From NCBI RefSeq assembly GCF_025370935.1, contig NC_133501.1, positions 6,237,906 through 6,301,905 of the forward strand: a stretch of 64,000 nucleotides of DNA. Direction: 5' to 3'. This document shows positions 21,055-31,298 of the stretch, piece after piece (within the stretch, counting starts at the first letter, position 1; each line of letters begins with the position of its first letter). The notes below the pieces were generated by a model, which searched no databases, had not been told where the DNA came from, and worked only from the letters and a program-made list of their open reading frames with translations. Made by a program: the position numbers and the translations under genes. The DNA is from Choristoneura fumiferana (taxonomy: Eukaryota > Arthropoda > Insecta > Lepidoptera > Tortricidae).

Positions 21055-21700
21055 TGAATAATTTATTTGAATTTTGTTTGAATTTCTTTATTTATACCTC
21101 TTTGAGATAATCTCTAAGAATTTTTTTTTAGGTCCAAGTATTTTGAATTACGCGTTGATTAGCCAGTAGGTAGTTTAGACAGGATTTTCTTTTTATTATT
21201 GTGAGAAGATTTTAACAGACTAGACTAGTAAATAATTAAAGTTAACTGAATCAAATATAATTTAAATTAGATTTCCCACAACAGCGAATGTTTGTAACGT
21301 AGAGCTGTTTGTACTTACACTATTACAACTATAAAGAGTAGAATTTATTATGAGTTAAATTTTTAACATTAATTCATGAATATGGCAACATTAACAACCC
21401 TTCATGGAAAATTTTCAGTTTTCTTTCCCAGTATTCCGCTCTTTGACGTTGTACTGTACGGTTTTTAATTCCTAGGTATGTACTCTACCTTCCTACATCA
21501 AGTTAGTATTAGCTTGGTATTTGAAGTGTAGTGAATAATGTTTTGTCATCGTGGAAAAGATTGTATTTATCTTGCTGTCTCAACTAGCTTACTGAAGTTA
21601 ACTGAAGCTGATTGAGAAAACAAGATAATACGAACTTCGACAAAATACGATGGAAAAACATTATTCACTAGTGTACCTACTACCTAATGACCATATGACT
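21055..21700. other. AT-rich intergenic DNA
   Basis: No gene, RNA or repeat family is recognised, apart from short echoes of other blocks. Confidence 0.4.
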
Positions 21701-21701
21701 T

Positions 21702-22328
21702 TTTAGGGTTCCGGAGCCACAATGGCAAAAACGGAACCCTTATAGTTTCGCCATGTCTGACTGTCTGGGACTATCAATGCTAGAAAGCTGTAATTTTGCA
21801 CGGATATATATGTAAACTATGCCGATAAAATGGTAAAATTAAAAATTCATAAATAATTTTTTTTAGGGTACCTCCCATAGACGTAAAGTGGGGGGTGTTT
21901 TTTTTTCTCATCCAACCCTATAGTGTGGGGTATCGTTGGATAGGTTTTTAAAACCATTAGGGGGTTGCTAAGACGATTTTTCGATTCAGTGATTTGTTTT
22001 CGAAATATTCAACTTTAAAGTGCAAATTTTCGTTAAAATCGTGCGCCCCCCCCCCCTCTAAAATCTAAACCGGTGGGTGGAAAAATTTGAAAAAATACAG
22101 GATGGTGGTAAGTATATCAAACTTTCAAGGAAAACTATAACGGCTAAGTTTGCTTGAGAAATTATTAGTAGTTTAAGAGTAAATAGCAGCCTAAGGTATA
22201 AAATATACCTAAACTTGGAAGATTCCGTATAAAATACGAAATCCTTAGAAAAATATTACTTAATTTTTTCGTAATGGCTACGGAACCCTATTTCGGGCGT
22301 GTCCGACACGCTCTTGGCCGGTTTTTTT
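21702..22328 (+). repeat. family D element, copy 3 (longest)
   Basis: TTTAGGGTTCCGGAGCCACA to CTCTTGGCCGGTTTTTTT. Interior landmarks: CGCCATGTCTGACTGTCTGG, CCCATAGACGTAAAGTGGGG and GCGCCCCCCCCCCCTCTAAA. The 3' hairpin GCGTGTCCGACACGC is at 22297-22311. About 450 bp upstream of the divergent gene's first exon. Confidence 0.75.
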
Positions 22329-22744
22329 CATTGCAGCCATTAGGTACTTATAATCTAGTCGCAATAAAAGTGGTATTAGATGATACGACTTTTTGCCAGT
22401 TTCTGCTGTTTCACGTTAACCCATGTCTATCGAGCCTCTTTTCAAATCTTGGATGGATATCTATCCATCCATGTCCCAGGCAAAACAAACCTTCGGAAAA
22501 ACCTTCAGTGCGAATGGTTGGCATAACCAGCCATCGCAGTGCGGACTGCACCATCGAGTCCAAAGCTACAAGCTAAAACGCCGCAACTGCCGTACTTACG
22601 ACTGTCCTTACGTCGTTTAAACCCCGTCTAACATTGTTGGTGGACTTGAGAAATAACAAAAACGGCGTATGTGCGTATACAGTGGGTCGGAGTTGCGATG
22701 TTTTAGTGTTAAAGTGGAGAGGTTTGGAGGGAGCCTGCGCGCGC

Positions 22745-22792
22745 ATGGAATCGACCGTGCCTGTCAGTAGCCGCGCGGTCTGCGCGCTGTAA
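22745..22792 (+). promoter_or_regulatory. upstream ORF in the leader of the next gene
   Basis: ATG at 22745 opens a 15-codon frame (MESTVPVSSRAVCAL) ending at TAA 22790-22792, ten bases before the main ATG at 22802. If transcription starts upstream of 22745, this uORF would be translated first and reduce or regulate main ORF use. The transcription start is not known. Confidence 0.4.
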
Positions 22793-22801
22793 ACACGTGT
22801 C

Positions 22802-23014
22802 ATGGGGGAGCTGCAGTACCCCGGAGGCCCGGGGGTTGACGATGACAGGCAGTATAGGGCTCCGTTCCGCCGCGCGCCGCAGTACCGGTGGCCGTCGCCG
22901 CAGCCCCCGCAGCCGTCCGCGTTCGCGCCGTGGCGGAGGGCCCCGGCTCCGCCCCGACCACCCGACTACCGACGGAGCGCTAGCTACCCTGGCAAGCCTG
23001 AAGAGACTTTTCAG
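22802..23014 (+). CDS. first coding exon of an unidentified protein
   Basis: The ATG at 22802 (context CACGTGTCATGG) opens 71 codons that end in phase 0 at a strong donor, TTTTCAG|GTAAGC. The peptide begins MGELQYPGGPGVDDDRQYRA, is rich in Pro, Arg and Tyr (APQYRWPSPQPPQPSAFAPW) and looks intrinsically disordered. No domain or signal peptide is visible. The region is GC- and CpG-rich compared with its AT-rich surroundings, as at many insect promoters and first exons. The gene is divergent from GALT, with starts about 5.5 kb apart. No later exon is recognisable, so the rest of the gene would lie beyond a first intron of more than 40 kb. An overlapping frame (22797-23018) stays open through the same bases but has no matching splice logic. 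Function unknown. Confidence 0.55.
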
Positions 23015-24045
23015 GTAAGCATTTCAGCGCCATTAAGGACTAGTACTATCAAAAGCCTGCTCGCTCTCCTTGAAAATGCCAGGAAAGGTGATTAGATTGT
23101 ACACGTCGTATAAAAATGTCGTTAATGCATTAACGACAAGGTTCAGACGCAATTTTGTTATAAATTGCCGTGAAAACAACACTCGAAACTGCGGCAATCC
23201 AACTCAATTGATAGCTAGAAATTTCCACGCAATGTGCAGCTGAACCACTGTTTTTATGGCGATATCCTCCAGTATTGATGTTGACGTAGAGCCCGACTTA
23301 TACGGAAAATGCGTGGCTGAAAAACATGACAGAACAACGTGAATTTAGTAAGAAAGTCGTATTTTGAATTACGATAGTATGTAAGTTCCTATTGAACAGC
23401 ATTCGATGTTATTGGCCGAAAGTGTAGGGGCTAGGATTCTAAGAAATTATAGAGAATTTTGGTCTCGAATGGTTTTGAAATGAAAATAACTGCTCAGTGA
23501 TTTTTATCCGAGAGATGTGATAAGAATTATTGATGTTATCAGAACGATATGACTTCTCTTTCGTTCGAGAAAATGGAACGAAAAGTGATAACATGATTCG
23601 CGTTTTTGTACCTATTTCACGAAACAAACTAACAGACTTGGTTTTGCGTAGTCAATTTCAAATCAAGACATACACTCATACAGTCTGCAGCAGAAGTGAA
23701 TGAGTAAGTATACGCGGTGCTTAAAGTGATCTACACACGACACTGTTGCCAAGGGAATAAGAGAGTGTTTAGATCGTTTTGAGTACCATAACTTTTCATC
23801 TTCTGCTGCTGACTGTACAACAATACAATACAATGACACTTCATAGAACACCACGACATACGTAGTACAAAAACAAAGGTACATAGAATATTTGCGAAGT
23901 AAGTAATAGGCCTAATCGCTTCAGCGATCTCTTCCAGACAACCTTTTACAATAGAAAGAAGTAAAGCATAGAATTTAGAAGGTGATGCAATACTAGGTAT
24001 AAAAGTAAACAGAGAGGCCATTTCAGTTTACAAGTTTGACGCCAA
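23015..24045. other. probable intron start, little recognisable
   Basis: Follows the donor at 23014. Mostly unique-looking DNA. 23820-23945 has a weak LINE-tail-like block (GCTTCAGCGATCTCTTCCAG). Confidence 0.4.
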
Positions 24046-24250
24046 AGTCTTGTCTGTCTGTCTGAAGTCTTCTGTGGCGTCGTAGCTCTCAAACGGATGG
24101 ACCGATTTTGATGTGCTTTTTTCACGTGAAAGCGAATTTCCGGGCAGTGGCTCATAGCTATATTTGATAAAAATCAGATTAGCCGTTTTTGAGATATGAA
24201 TTTTGAAATGACGTTGCCAGGGGTCTTCAACTTTTATTGGTTAGGTTATG
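24046..24250 (+). repeat. dispersed repeat family E, diverged copy
   Basis: TGTCTGTCTGTCTGAAGTCT..GCTCTCAAACGGATGGACCG ATTTTGAT..GCCGTTTTTGAGATATGAAT..TTATTGGTTAGG. Better copies are at 44005-44715 and 45250-45738, and a partial one is at 43440-43675 (minus). Confidence 0.55.
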
Positions 24251-24666
24251 TTGAATGTGGAAATTAGTCTAAAAAAAATTGTGGTTTTCGTATATAAGGT
24301 TCCTGAGTTCATTAAAACAATGTATGGCAACTTCTCCAACTTTTTTGGCAATGAAACCCTTTTATTAAAACTAAATATTTGCGGAATTCTAAAATAGTAA
24401 AAAACAACTAAAATAAGTAGATGCATCTATTTCTAATACTACATATATTTATAGTACACATAATAGTCATCTATCTCATACCTTTAAACGAGCAATTCTT
24501 GTATAAAATATATTTCAATATGTTTTCGAAACGGCCCCAACGATTTCAATGAGTCTTGTCTCTGGGAAAAAGCTGGTTACCAAGTTTTAGCCCGAGCGGA
24601 GCTCGGTCGCCCAGGTACTTTTAACTATGTGACGTCCCTACGACTGATATGATGATGATGATGATG

Positions 24667-24922
24667 AAAATAAAATAAATATCATGGGATGACACCAATT
24701 GACCCATGTCTCAAACTAAGCAAAGCTTGTACTATGGATACTAGGCAACGTATAAACATACTTATATGGATAAATACATACTTAAATACATATTAAACAT
24801 CCAAGACCCGAGAGCAAACATTAGTATTATTCATACAAATATCTGCCCCGGCCGGGAATCGAACCCGGGACCTCATGCTTCGTAGTCAGGTTCTCTAACC
24901 ACTTAGCCATCCGGTCGTCGAT
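24667..24922 (-). mobile_element. tRNA-derived SINE, family S3
   Basis: On the minus strand: GGATGGCTAAGTGGTTAGAG (A-box region), CCCGGGTTCGATTCCCGGCC (B-box), then TAATACTAATGTTTGCTCTC and an ATAATAAA-rich 3' end. A second copy is at 26572-26831. It is followed on the left by (GAT)n. Confidence 0.75.
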
Positions 24923-25017
24923 AGATTCATAGATATGCGACTTCTGCAAAGTGACGCCAAATTCAATCAATTGTATGTAGAAAGAATTTTGCTCACATTT
25001 TACTTTTCCGGAATAAG

Positions 25018-25232
25018 TTCAGTTTCTACCAGAGATGTGCGAGGATGTGTTGAGAGAAACGTGTTTATCATGCACCAATAGAAGCGCTTTATTAACCTCG
25101 CTTCGCTCCGCTCAGCTGTTTCCACTAGAGCTGTGCTGTGCGAGGACAGGTAAATGAAGCGTTGCTATTGGTTCATGAAAAAGATATTCCTCGCAACACA
25201 TCCTCGAACATCTCTGGTGGAAACACAGCCTT
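25018..25232. repeat. M3-family MITE, well preserved
   Basis: CAGTTTCTACCAGAGATGTG to CATCTCTGGTGGAAACACAG. About 210 bp with the internal CTCCGCTCAGCTGTTTCCAC. Confidence 0.75.
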
Positions 25233-25325
25233 AACATATGATTATTCTAGCTTTCTATTATTTCACAAATAAACAGACGCTGTATCAAATCTGTCTTCTT
25301 TATAATATTGGTTTATAGGTGCACT

Positions 25326-25512
25326 AGCGGTTGCCCGCGACTTGGTCTGCGTATAACTCGTTTATCACACGCCTATAGAATTTACTGGAATAAAAACAAT
25401 CAGGTGTCCTTGTCAGGGTCTCAAACTACTTTCATATCAAATTTCAGCACGATCGATTCGGCACTTTAAGCGTGAATACTTAACGAACAAACACTCACTA
25501 TCGCATTTATTC
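25326..25512 (-). repeat. Helitron-like non-autonomous element (minus)
   Basis: On the minus strand it starts near ATAAATGCGATAGTGAGTGT, passes GCTGAAATTTGATATGAAAG and ends GTCGCGGGCAACCGCTAG. Ends with GCGGGCAA..CTAG are typical of lepidopteran Helitron-derived repeats. Confidence 0.5.
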
Positions 25513-25795
25513 TTCTATATACGTCCCACTGAAAGACACAGGCCTCCTCTCAGAATGAGAGTGCTTAGGCTTGTTTTCACGCGGGCTCAGGGCGGATTAG
25601 GATCTTCACACACCATTGAATCATCGCAGGGTTGTGCAGGTTTCGTCACGTTTTCCTCCATCGTATAGCTCGTGGTAAATTTCAAATTAATTTCGCACAT
25701 GAATTACGAAAACTCAATGGTGCGTGCCGGGGTTTGAAACGATCCTCTCTTCTTGAGATCTCTCCTCTTGAGAGGCCATTGGCCAAACCATTAGG
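25510..25795 (-). mobile_element. S2 SINE, minus, diverged
   Basis: Left end TATATACGTCCCACTGAAAG; B-box in reverse GGGGTTTGAAACGATCC; head AGAGGCCATTGGCCAAACCA. Same layout as 59275-59575. Confidence 0.65.
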
Positions 25796-26047
25796 GTATG
25801 ACTGAATCATGTACAATCAACTGCATCTGCTCGGTGGAATGTGCAGAAACTCTTACTCAGACTCGTCCCCTAGAAATAGAGTCGTATCAGATATTTATTC
25901 ACTCTTAGTGTCACAGTTGTGTTGTGTGCGGTGAAACCTTTATTCTACTAATTTCATGTTGACATCCTATACATTTACCAAAAAAAATCATAACAAAATT
26001 GATTATGAAAAGGTTCCATCCTGGTACATGATTCACTTTCTCGACTG

Positions 26048-26320
26048 TACCATCAGCCAAATAAGTGGTCTATCAATTTTTAAGCAAGTTCCTATCAAAT
26101 GAATTTAGGGATAAGTTCGCCTTTGTACTCTGTTGTTTTGTTTTGTATTAGTTTTGTGTTTTATGTACAATAAAGTATTTACATACATACATACATGAAT
26201 ATGTCGCTAAAGTCGAACTTTCAAGTTGACAGACACGTCTCTTGGCATTATTGTTTTGTGATATGCAAACGATTATCAACCTTAGGGTGGTAGACCACAT
26301 ATTTAGTTACGTAATCGCAA
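26048..26320 (-). repeat. MITE M2, copy 2, split by a LINE tail
   Basis: CATCAGCCAAATAAGTGGTC to GGTGGTAGACCACATATTTA. The insert 26109-26197 is a LINE 3' tail (GGGATAAGTTCGCCTTTGTA..AATAAAGTATTTACATACAT) flanked on both sides by ATGAAT. Confidence 0.7.
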
Positions 26321-26489
26321 CCATAATATTGGTTTGTATGGAAAAGTCGTAAAAATTATATAGCAGTATACTTTATTCGCTCACATCACGAAAATGTGGA
26401 TATTATCGTCGTCTAACTTTTATTGCGCAATAGTTTTATTTAACACAAATATGTTACTTATAACATTCCAATAACACTTAAGCGAAAAC

Positions 26490-27190
26490 TCGTCGACATG
26501 TGTATCCTGCCCGTCCTAACCTACGGTGCACAAACATGGCCCCTGACTGAAAATCAAAAGTCCAAACTTAAATAAATAAATATCACGGGACAATTCACAC
26601 GAATTGACCTAGTCCCAAAGTAAGCTTAGCAAAGCTTGTGTTATGGGTACTAAGCAACGGTTAAATATAATTATATAGATAGATACATACTTAAATACAT
26701 ATTAAATACCCAAGACCCGAGAACAAACATTCGCATTTTTCATACAAATATCTGCCCCCACGCAGGAATCGAACCCGGGACCTCAAGCTTCGTAGTCAGG
26801 TTCTCTAGCCACTAGGCCATCCGGTCGTCTAAAACTTAAGGTTTGCCAAAGAGCGATAGAGCGTAGCATATTATGTGAAACGGATGGACAGAATCCGGAA
26901 CACCACGCTGCGCTCAAAAACACGCATAACCGACGTTGGGAAAAAGACTGCTAAGTTAAAATGGGACTGGGCTGGACACGTCTGTCGCATGCACCCACAA
27001 AGGTGGGCTCGCACAGTTACTTGGTGGGTGCCGGAGAACGGCCAGCGACATCGAGGCAGACCGAGAAGGAGATGGCGGGACGATCTGGACACGTACGCAA
27101 AGGACTGGCCTGACATTGCGTCAAAACGAGAGTTGTGCAGGTCAAGAGGGAGGCTTTTGCCCAGCAGTGGGACACAATACAGGCTACTTA
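26490..27190 (+). pseudogene. RTE-clade LINE reverse transcriptase C terminus, split by a SINE
   Basis: 26495-26571 encodes ..LVDMCILPVLTYGAQTWPLT ENQKSKL.. (the conserved 'YGxETW' region). After the S3 insertion, 26832 onward resumes KVCQRAIERSIL and, after a frame change, MDRIRNTTLRSKTRITDV.. and AKLKWDWAGHVCRM..GRPRRRWRDDLD, the WAGH/GRP-RRW signature of the RTE/BovB C terminus. The 3' end is AGGCTTTTGCCCAGCAGTGG. One frameshift plus the insertion: non-functional. Confidence 0.8.
26572..26831 (-). mobile_element. S3 SINE inserted in an RTE fragment, with TSD
   Basis: The flanks are AAACTTAA at 26564-26571 and 26832-26839. On the minus strand it starts GACGACCGGATGGCCTAGTG, has the B-box GGGTTCGATTCC and ends in an AT-rich tail. 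Removing the SINE and one TSD copy restores the continuous RTE reading, showing it arrived later. Confidence 0.85.
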
Positions 27191-27199
27191 AATGTTACT

Positions 27200-28080
27200 T
27201 ATAACAGTCATATTTAAAACATAAAACTAAAACTAGATTTAAAAAATAACCTTACCATAAAAAAAACATTTTTAAAACAAGCTTTTTTTGCTGACTGTAT
27301 TTTTTTTGGCTGTACTTGCATTGTCACCCAAACTAAAATACATTTCGCATACCAATTTCAAGTTGATGCCATTGAAAAGTTTCGTCCTGCGGAGACGATG
27401 CTGGACGGACATAAAAGTATTGCTATGTTTGTGTATTGTGATTGTGATAAATATTTAGTTGTCGAGTTAATTGTTGGTGTTTACTTTGAACTTATCTAAA
27501 TGGCTCCAACGGAAGACCAGCGTCGGCCGCAAGGTTAACTTCATGCTGAGTTGGGACCATTTCGTGACAAAGTTTGTCTCGATTTCCATGTTTATTTTTC
27601 TCTGCTTTGTAAATGTCACAAAGAAATGCTTTTCTCTCTTTCTTTTCTTTTCTTTCTTTAAATTAGGCACTGTTAGGAGGTTGCAACCAAGTAGCCTGTA
27701 TGTTATGACACCGCTTACGAGCAAGGCGATGAAAAATATTATAGTTTATCCAACCTATACATCTCCGTAACATTTTAATAAGCATTTAGGTAAGAACTGC
27801 CAACTGTGTAAACAGAACGTAGCTATTGTGTCACCTCGTTAAACGACCTTATAGACTAGAAATATTATAAATTGTGATACTGATAATCTTAAAAGGTATA
27901 GGTAGAGCCACCAAAATTGAGGTCACGCACACAACATGTCATGTAGTGACAGCGGGACTTTGACATTCACTCATTCATTTAATTCATTCTCCTTTTATGC
28001 AATCAGTTCTTCATGTAGCTGTGAGTGTCATCATTCACTTCAACTCTCGTGGCACTACCTATACAGTCACCATCAAAGAT
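27200..28080. other. intergenic or intronic DNA with a short dispersed block
   Basis: 27285-27415 (TGACTGTATTTTTTTTGGCT GTACTTGCATTGTCACCC..) is the reverse complement of 32745-32860, a dispersed repeat of unknown class. 27640-27665 is a TTTCTTTTC microsatellite. No credible gene. Confidence 0.45.
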
Positions 28081-28083
28081 AAA

Positions 28084-28672
28084 AACCGGCCAAGAGCGTG
28101 TCGGACACGCCCAAAATAGGGTTCTGCAGCCATTACAAAAAATTAAGTAATATTTTCTTGAGGATTTCGTATTTTATACGGAATTTTCCAAGTTTAGGTA
28201 TATTCTATACCTTAGGCTGCTATTTACTCTTAAACTACTAATAATTCTCGTTATTGTTTTCCTTGAAAGTTTGATATACTTACTACCACCTTGATATTTT
28301 TCAAATTTTTCCACCCACTGGTTTAGATTTTAGTGGGGGGGGGCTCGATTTTAATAAAAATTTGCACTTTAAAGTTGAATATTTCGCAAACACATCACTG
28401 AATCGAAAAATCGTCTTAGCAAACCCCTAATGGTTAACGATGTCCCTCACTATAGGGTTGGATGAGAAAAAAAAACACCCCCACTTTACGTCTATGGGAG
28501 GTACCAAAAAAAAATTGTTTTAGAATTTTTTATTATACCATTTTGTCGGCATAGTTTACATATATATCCGTTCAAAATTACAGCTTTCTAGCATTGACTG
28601 ACAGACAGACAGACAGACATGGCGAAACTATAAGGGTTCCGTTTTTGCCATTTTGGCTCCGGAACCCTAAAA
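28084..28672 (-). repeat. family D element, copy 4
   Basis: AACCGGCCAAGAGCGTGTCG..to..GGTTCCGTTTTTGCCATTTT GGCTCCGGAACCCTA. About 590 bp, with (GACA)n at 28600-28618. Confidence 0.8.
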
Positions 28673-28675
28673 ATC

Positions 28676-29100
28676 GGAGCTAGTAATAGACAACCAATTT
28701 GATTTTGAGGGTCAAGGAAGAAACCGTTGGGGATCAACAAAAAGACTGACCGAAGCACCCCGCAGAACCTAACGGGAGAACGCATGCTCTCCTGGCTGTC
28801 CAGCAAATGACTGAAGCAAGAATCTGGGTGGATAATAAACACCTCCAGCCTCTCCTCTCCCCCCTGTAGCTCCAGGGGATTGGGGACGTGCTGTCTGGGT
28901 CCTCCCGTCCCAGGCATCCGTAATGGATTTTCCTGACTGTACAGCCAGCAACAAAGATATGAATACAGCCAAAGTGCAAAAAAGTCCTGAATAACGTATG
29001 TTAATTTTTGTTGCTGACTGTACACCCCTACATAGGTAAAGCACCTCATATAAAGTAAACAGGACATGCTGAATAAAAGCTTTTCAGAATTAAACCAAGT
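28676..29100. other. unrecognised stretch with long minus-strand open frames
   Basis: 28676-28940 is GC-richer (CTCCTGGCTGTCCAGCAAAT, TGTAGCTCCAGGGGATTGGG) and open in two minus frames. No domain is recognisable and the longest frame runs into the neighbouring D element, so I read it as an eroded mobile element, not a gene. Confidence 0.35.
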
Positions 29101-29250
29101 AAACAAACAAACAAACAGAAGGCTGTAAACAACCCAACCATAGAGTATAGTTGTTAGTATAACAGAAAATATAACAATAAAGCTTACTATTTACTATGGT
29201 ATGGTACTATGGTATGATATGGTATGGTTGGTATGGTATGATATTATGGT

Positions 29251-29748
29251 ATGGTATGGTATTATAAGCTTATAAAAGTGTCAATATGTGATTTTCCCAC
29301 TAACGTCGATAAGCCAAAGGCTACTAGAAACACAGGGAAGCTTAAAGTTCCATCTTACAGACTGGCTAAAACCAAAAAGTCGTTTCCGGGAAATTGCATA
29401 CGTTTTTATAATAAAATTCCAAAAAATATTATAAATGAAACGGATACAAAATTCAGATCTATTGTCAAGAAGACATTAATATCAAAGGCGTATTATAAAG
29501 TTAATGATTATATCATGGACAGGGATATTTGGAAATAATTCCGATCCGCATTAGCGATCCCTTCAAATAGCGAACTGTGTTAAAAATAAAGTTGTTTTAA
29601 ATACTTGTGATGTATACAAATATACCTCGTTGAGTTTCTTGCCGGATTCTTCTCAGCAGAGGTTTTTCCGAACCGGTGGTAGATTTTTTTTGACATTCAT
29701 AAGTGCTTGTTATAGCCTAAATTGAATAAAGATTTTTTGACTTTGAAT
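29251..29748 (+). pseudogene. CR1/Jockey-type LINE: ORF2 C terminus and 3' UTR
   Basis: Open to the stop at 29536-29538: ..YRLAKTKKSFPGNCIRFYNK IPKNIINETDTKF..YYKVNDYIMDRDIWK. This is the usual short C-terminal tail of Jockey/CR1 ORF2 after the RT domain. 29622-29748 is the 3' UTR (TTTCTTGCCGGATTCTTCTC, ends TTGAATAAAGATTTTTTGAC). 5'-truncated; a (GGTAT)n-like run lies at 29195-29265. Another copy is at 63830-64000 (minus) and the tail alone is at 7262 and 42000. Confidence 0.7.
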
Positions 29749-29834
29749 ACAACTTTGTGAGACCATACAATGACCAACAGTGCGAAATGCAATAAATAAT
29801 CCCATGTTTTGTATATAATAGGTATTTCACACAG

Positions 29835-30020
29835 ACAATCAGCCAAGTGCAAGTCGCACTCGCGCACCGAGAGTTCCGTATTTGGAGGTTTGCGGTTTTT
29901 TTTTTTGTTTGGGTCAATCCTGCAAACTCATTTTGACCCACTTTCAGTGGTCGGCTTGACTTGAAATTTGGTATACTGACGTAAGTTGGATAAGAATGCA
30001 TGTACAATATGGTACAATCA
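29835..30020. repeat. dispersed repeat block
   Basis: CAGCCAAGTGCAAGTCGCAC TCGCGCACCGAGAGTTCCGT is a relative of the family D sister end (compare 54376-54410). 29925-30010 (GTCGGCTTGACTTGAAATTT GGTATAC) matches 32640-32700. Confidence 0.5.
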
Positions 30021-30106
30021 ACAAAAAAAACAGTCAACCCAAAAAAAATGCACCTGTAGCGAGTAAATTACTCTTATTTTTATTCTTTCTTATTCTATTC
30101 TTATGT

Positions 30107-30460
30107 ACCTACTAGCGTTTACCCGCGGCATCGCACGCGTAATTCATTAGATACAGCAGTTGAATTGAAATTCCGGGATTTTATTAAATTCTCGTGGGAA
30201 TTCCCTAAAATTACATCGTGGTTTTCATTAACGTTAAATTAAAACACCCATGCCAAATTTCATGACTCTAAGCCCAGCGGTTATTATTTAGAGATTTTAT
30301 CCCTTTCCCGTGGGAATATCGGGATAAAAAGCATCCTGTGTTTTAATCCAGGTTATAAACTAACTTTTTGCCATATTTCATCCAAATCCGTCCAGCCCTT
30401 TCAGCGTGAAGAAGTAACAAACACACACTCACTCACAAACTTTCACATTTATAATAATTA
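30107..30460 (-). repeat. Helitron-like non-autonomous element
   Basis: On the minus strand it runs from TTATAAATGTGAAAGTTTGT through GTCCAGCCC-like sequence to GATGCCGCGGGTAAACGCTAG. The CTAG-type end preceded by a GC hairpin is Helitron-like. Confidence 0.55.
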
Positions 30461-30691
30461 GTAAGAAACATGAAAATTTTAAGGGAAAATTCCGATTTGG
30501 AATTCCGAGCGCATTAAATCAATACAAATCTATGGACACCAAATACAAACAGTAGTATTCCGTCCGAAGTTTTCTCCGTTTCGGAATTCCGTATGATGGC
30601 CTGAGCGTACGTATGAGTGTGATGTATTTCTGAATCGGAGTTTCGTTTCGGAATTCCAAGTGTATGTGGCGGCCCTTTGACCTGCCGGTCA

Positions 30692-30838
30692 CCTGTACCA
30701 CTACCATGAGTTTACAGTGACCGTACTCGATAGCGACGGCGTAAATTATTTGTATGGAGAATTGTTCAGCGCCTCTACAAATAATTTACGCCGTCGCTAT
30801 CGAGTACGGTCACTGTAAACTCATGGTAGTGGTACAGG
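30692..30838. repeat. perfect 63-bp inverted repeat (foldback)
   Basis: Arms 30692-30754 and 30776-30838 are exact complements (CCTGTACCACTACCATGAGT.. to ..ACTCATGGTAGTGGTACAGG) with a 21-base loop. Perfect identity implies recent origin or gene conversion. Confidence 0.9.
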
Positions 30839-30966
30839 GCCCTGTTTCTCGAAGCATATATTAGGTACTCTAATAATATTAGTGTTTTGTCTCATAAATT
30901 GTATGAAAAAACGAGACAAAACACTAATATTATTAGACTAATATGCTTCGAGAAACTGGGCCCTGA
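30836..30966. repeat. second foldback directly adjoining
   Basis: CAGGGCCCTGTTTCTCGAAG faces CTTCGAGAAACTGGGCCCTG. Arms of about 53-59 bp differ by a small insertion (TAGGTACTC). It shares the CAGG border with the preceding palindrome. Confidence 0.8.
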
Positions 30967-31298
30967 TGGAAAGCAATCACCGCCGCCCATGGACATCCAT
31001 AAATTAAGCTTATACGGATGCGTCGGCCCTTTGAGAAATGATTAGACTCGTTTTCGTATTTCCTTGTATTTTTGTATCACACAGCTATGTTTGACGCGTC
31101 GAACCGTCGTTGTGTACGCATATCGATTGCCAGTAAGTAGGTCACAGGACCATACGGTCCGGGCTGGAGCCGGGTCGCCGTAGAGCTCACCGATTACGCA
31201 GCGATAGTTGACAAACTTACGAGGATATGCCACTTATCTCTACCTCTATAGCTGTTTAGCTAGCCGTTTTAATAAACTGAAACAACTATGTATATATA

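Noticed and set aside
28588..29106. 172-codon open frame on the minus strand
   Set aside because: It runs through the end of a family D repeat and unrecognised sequence, has no domain, and two other frames are also open.
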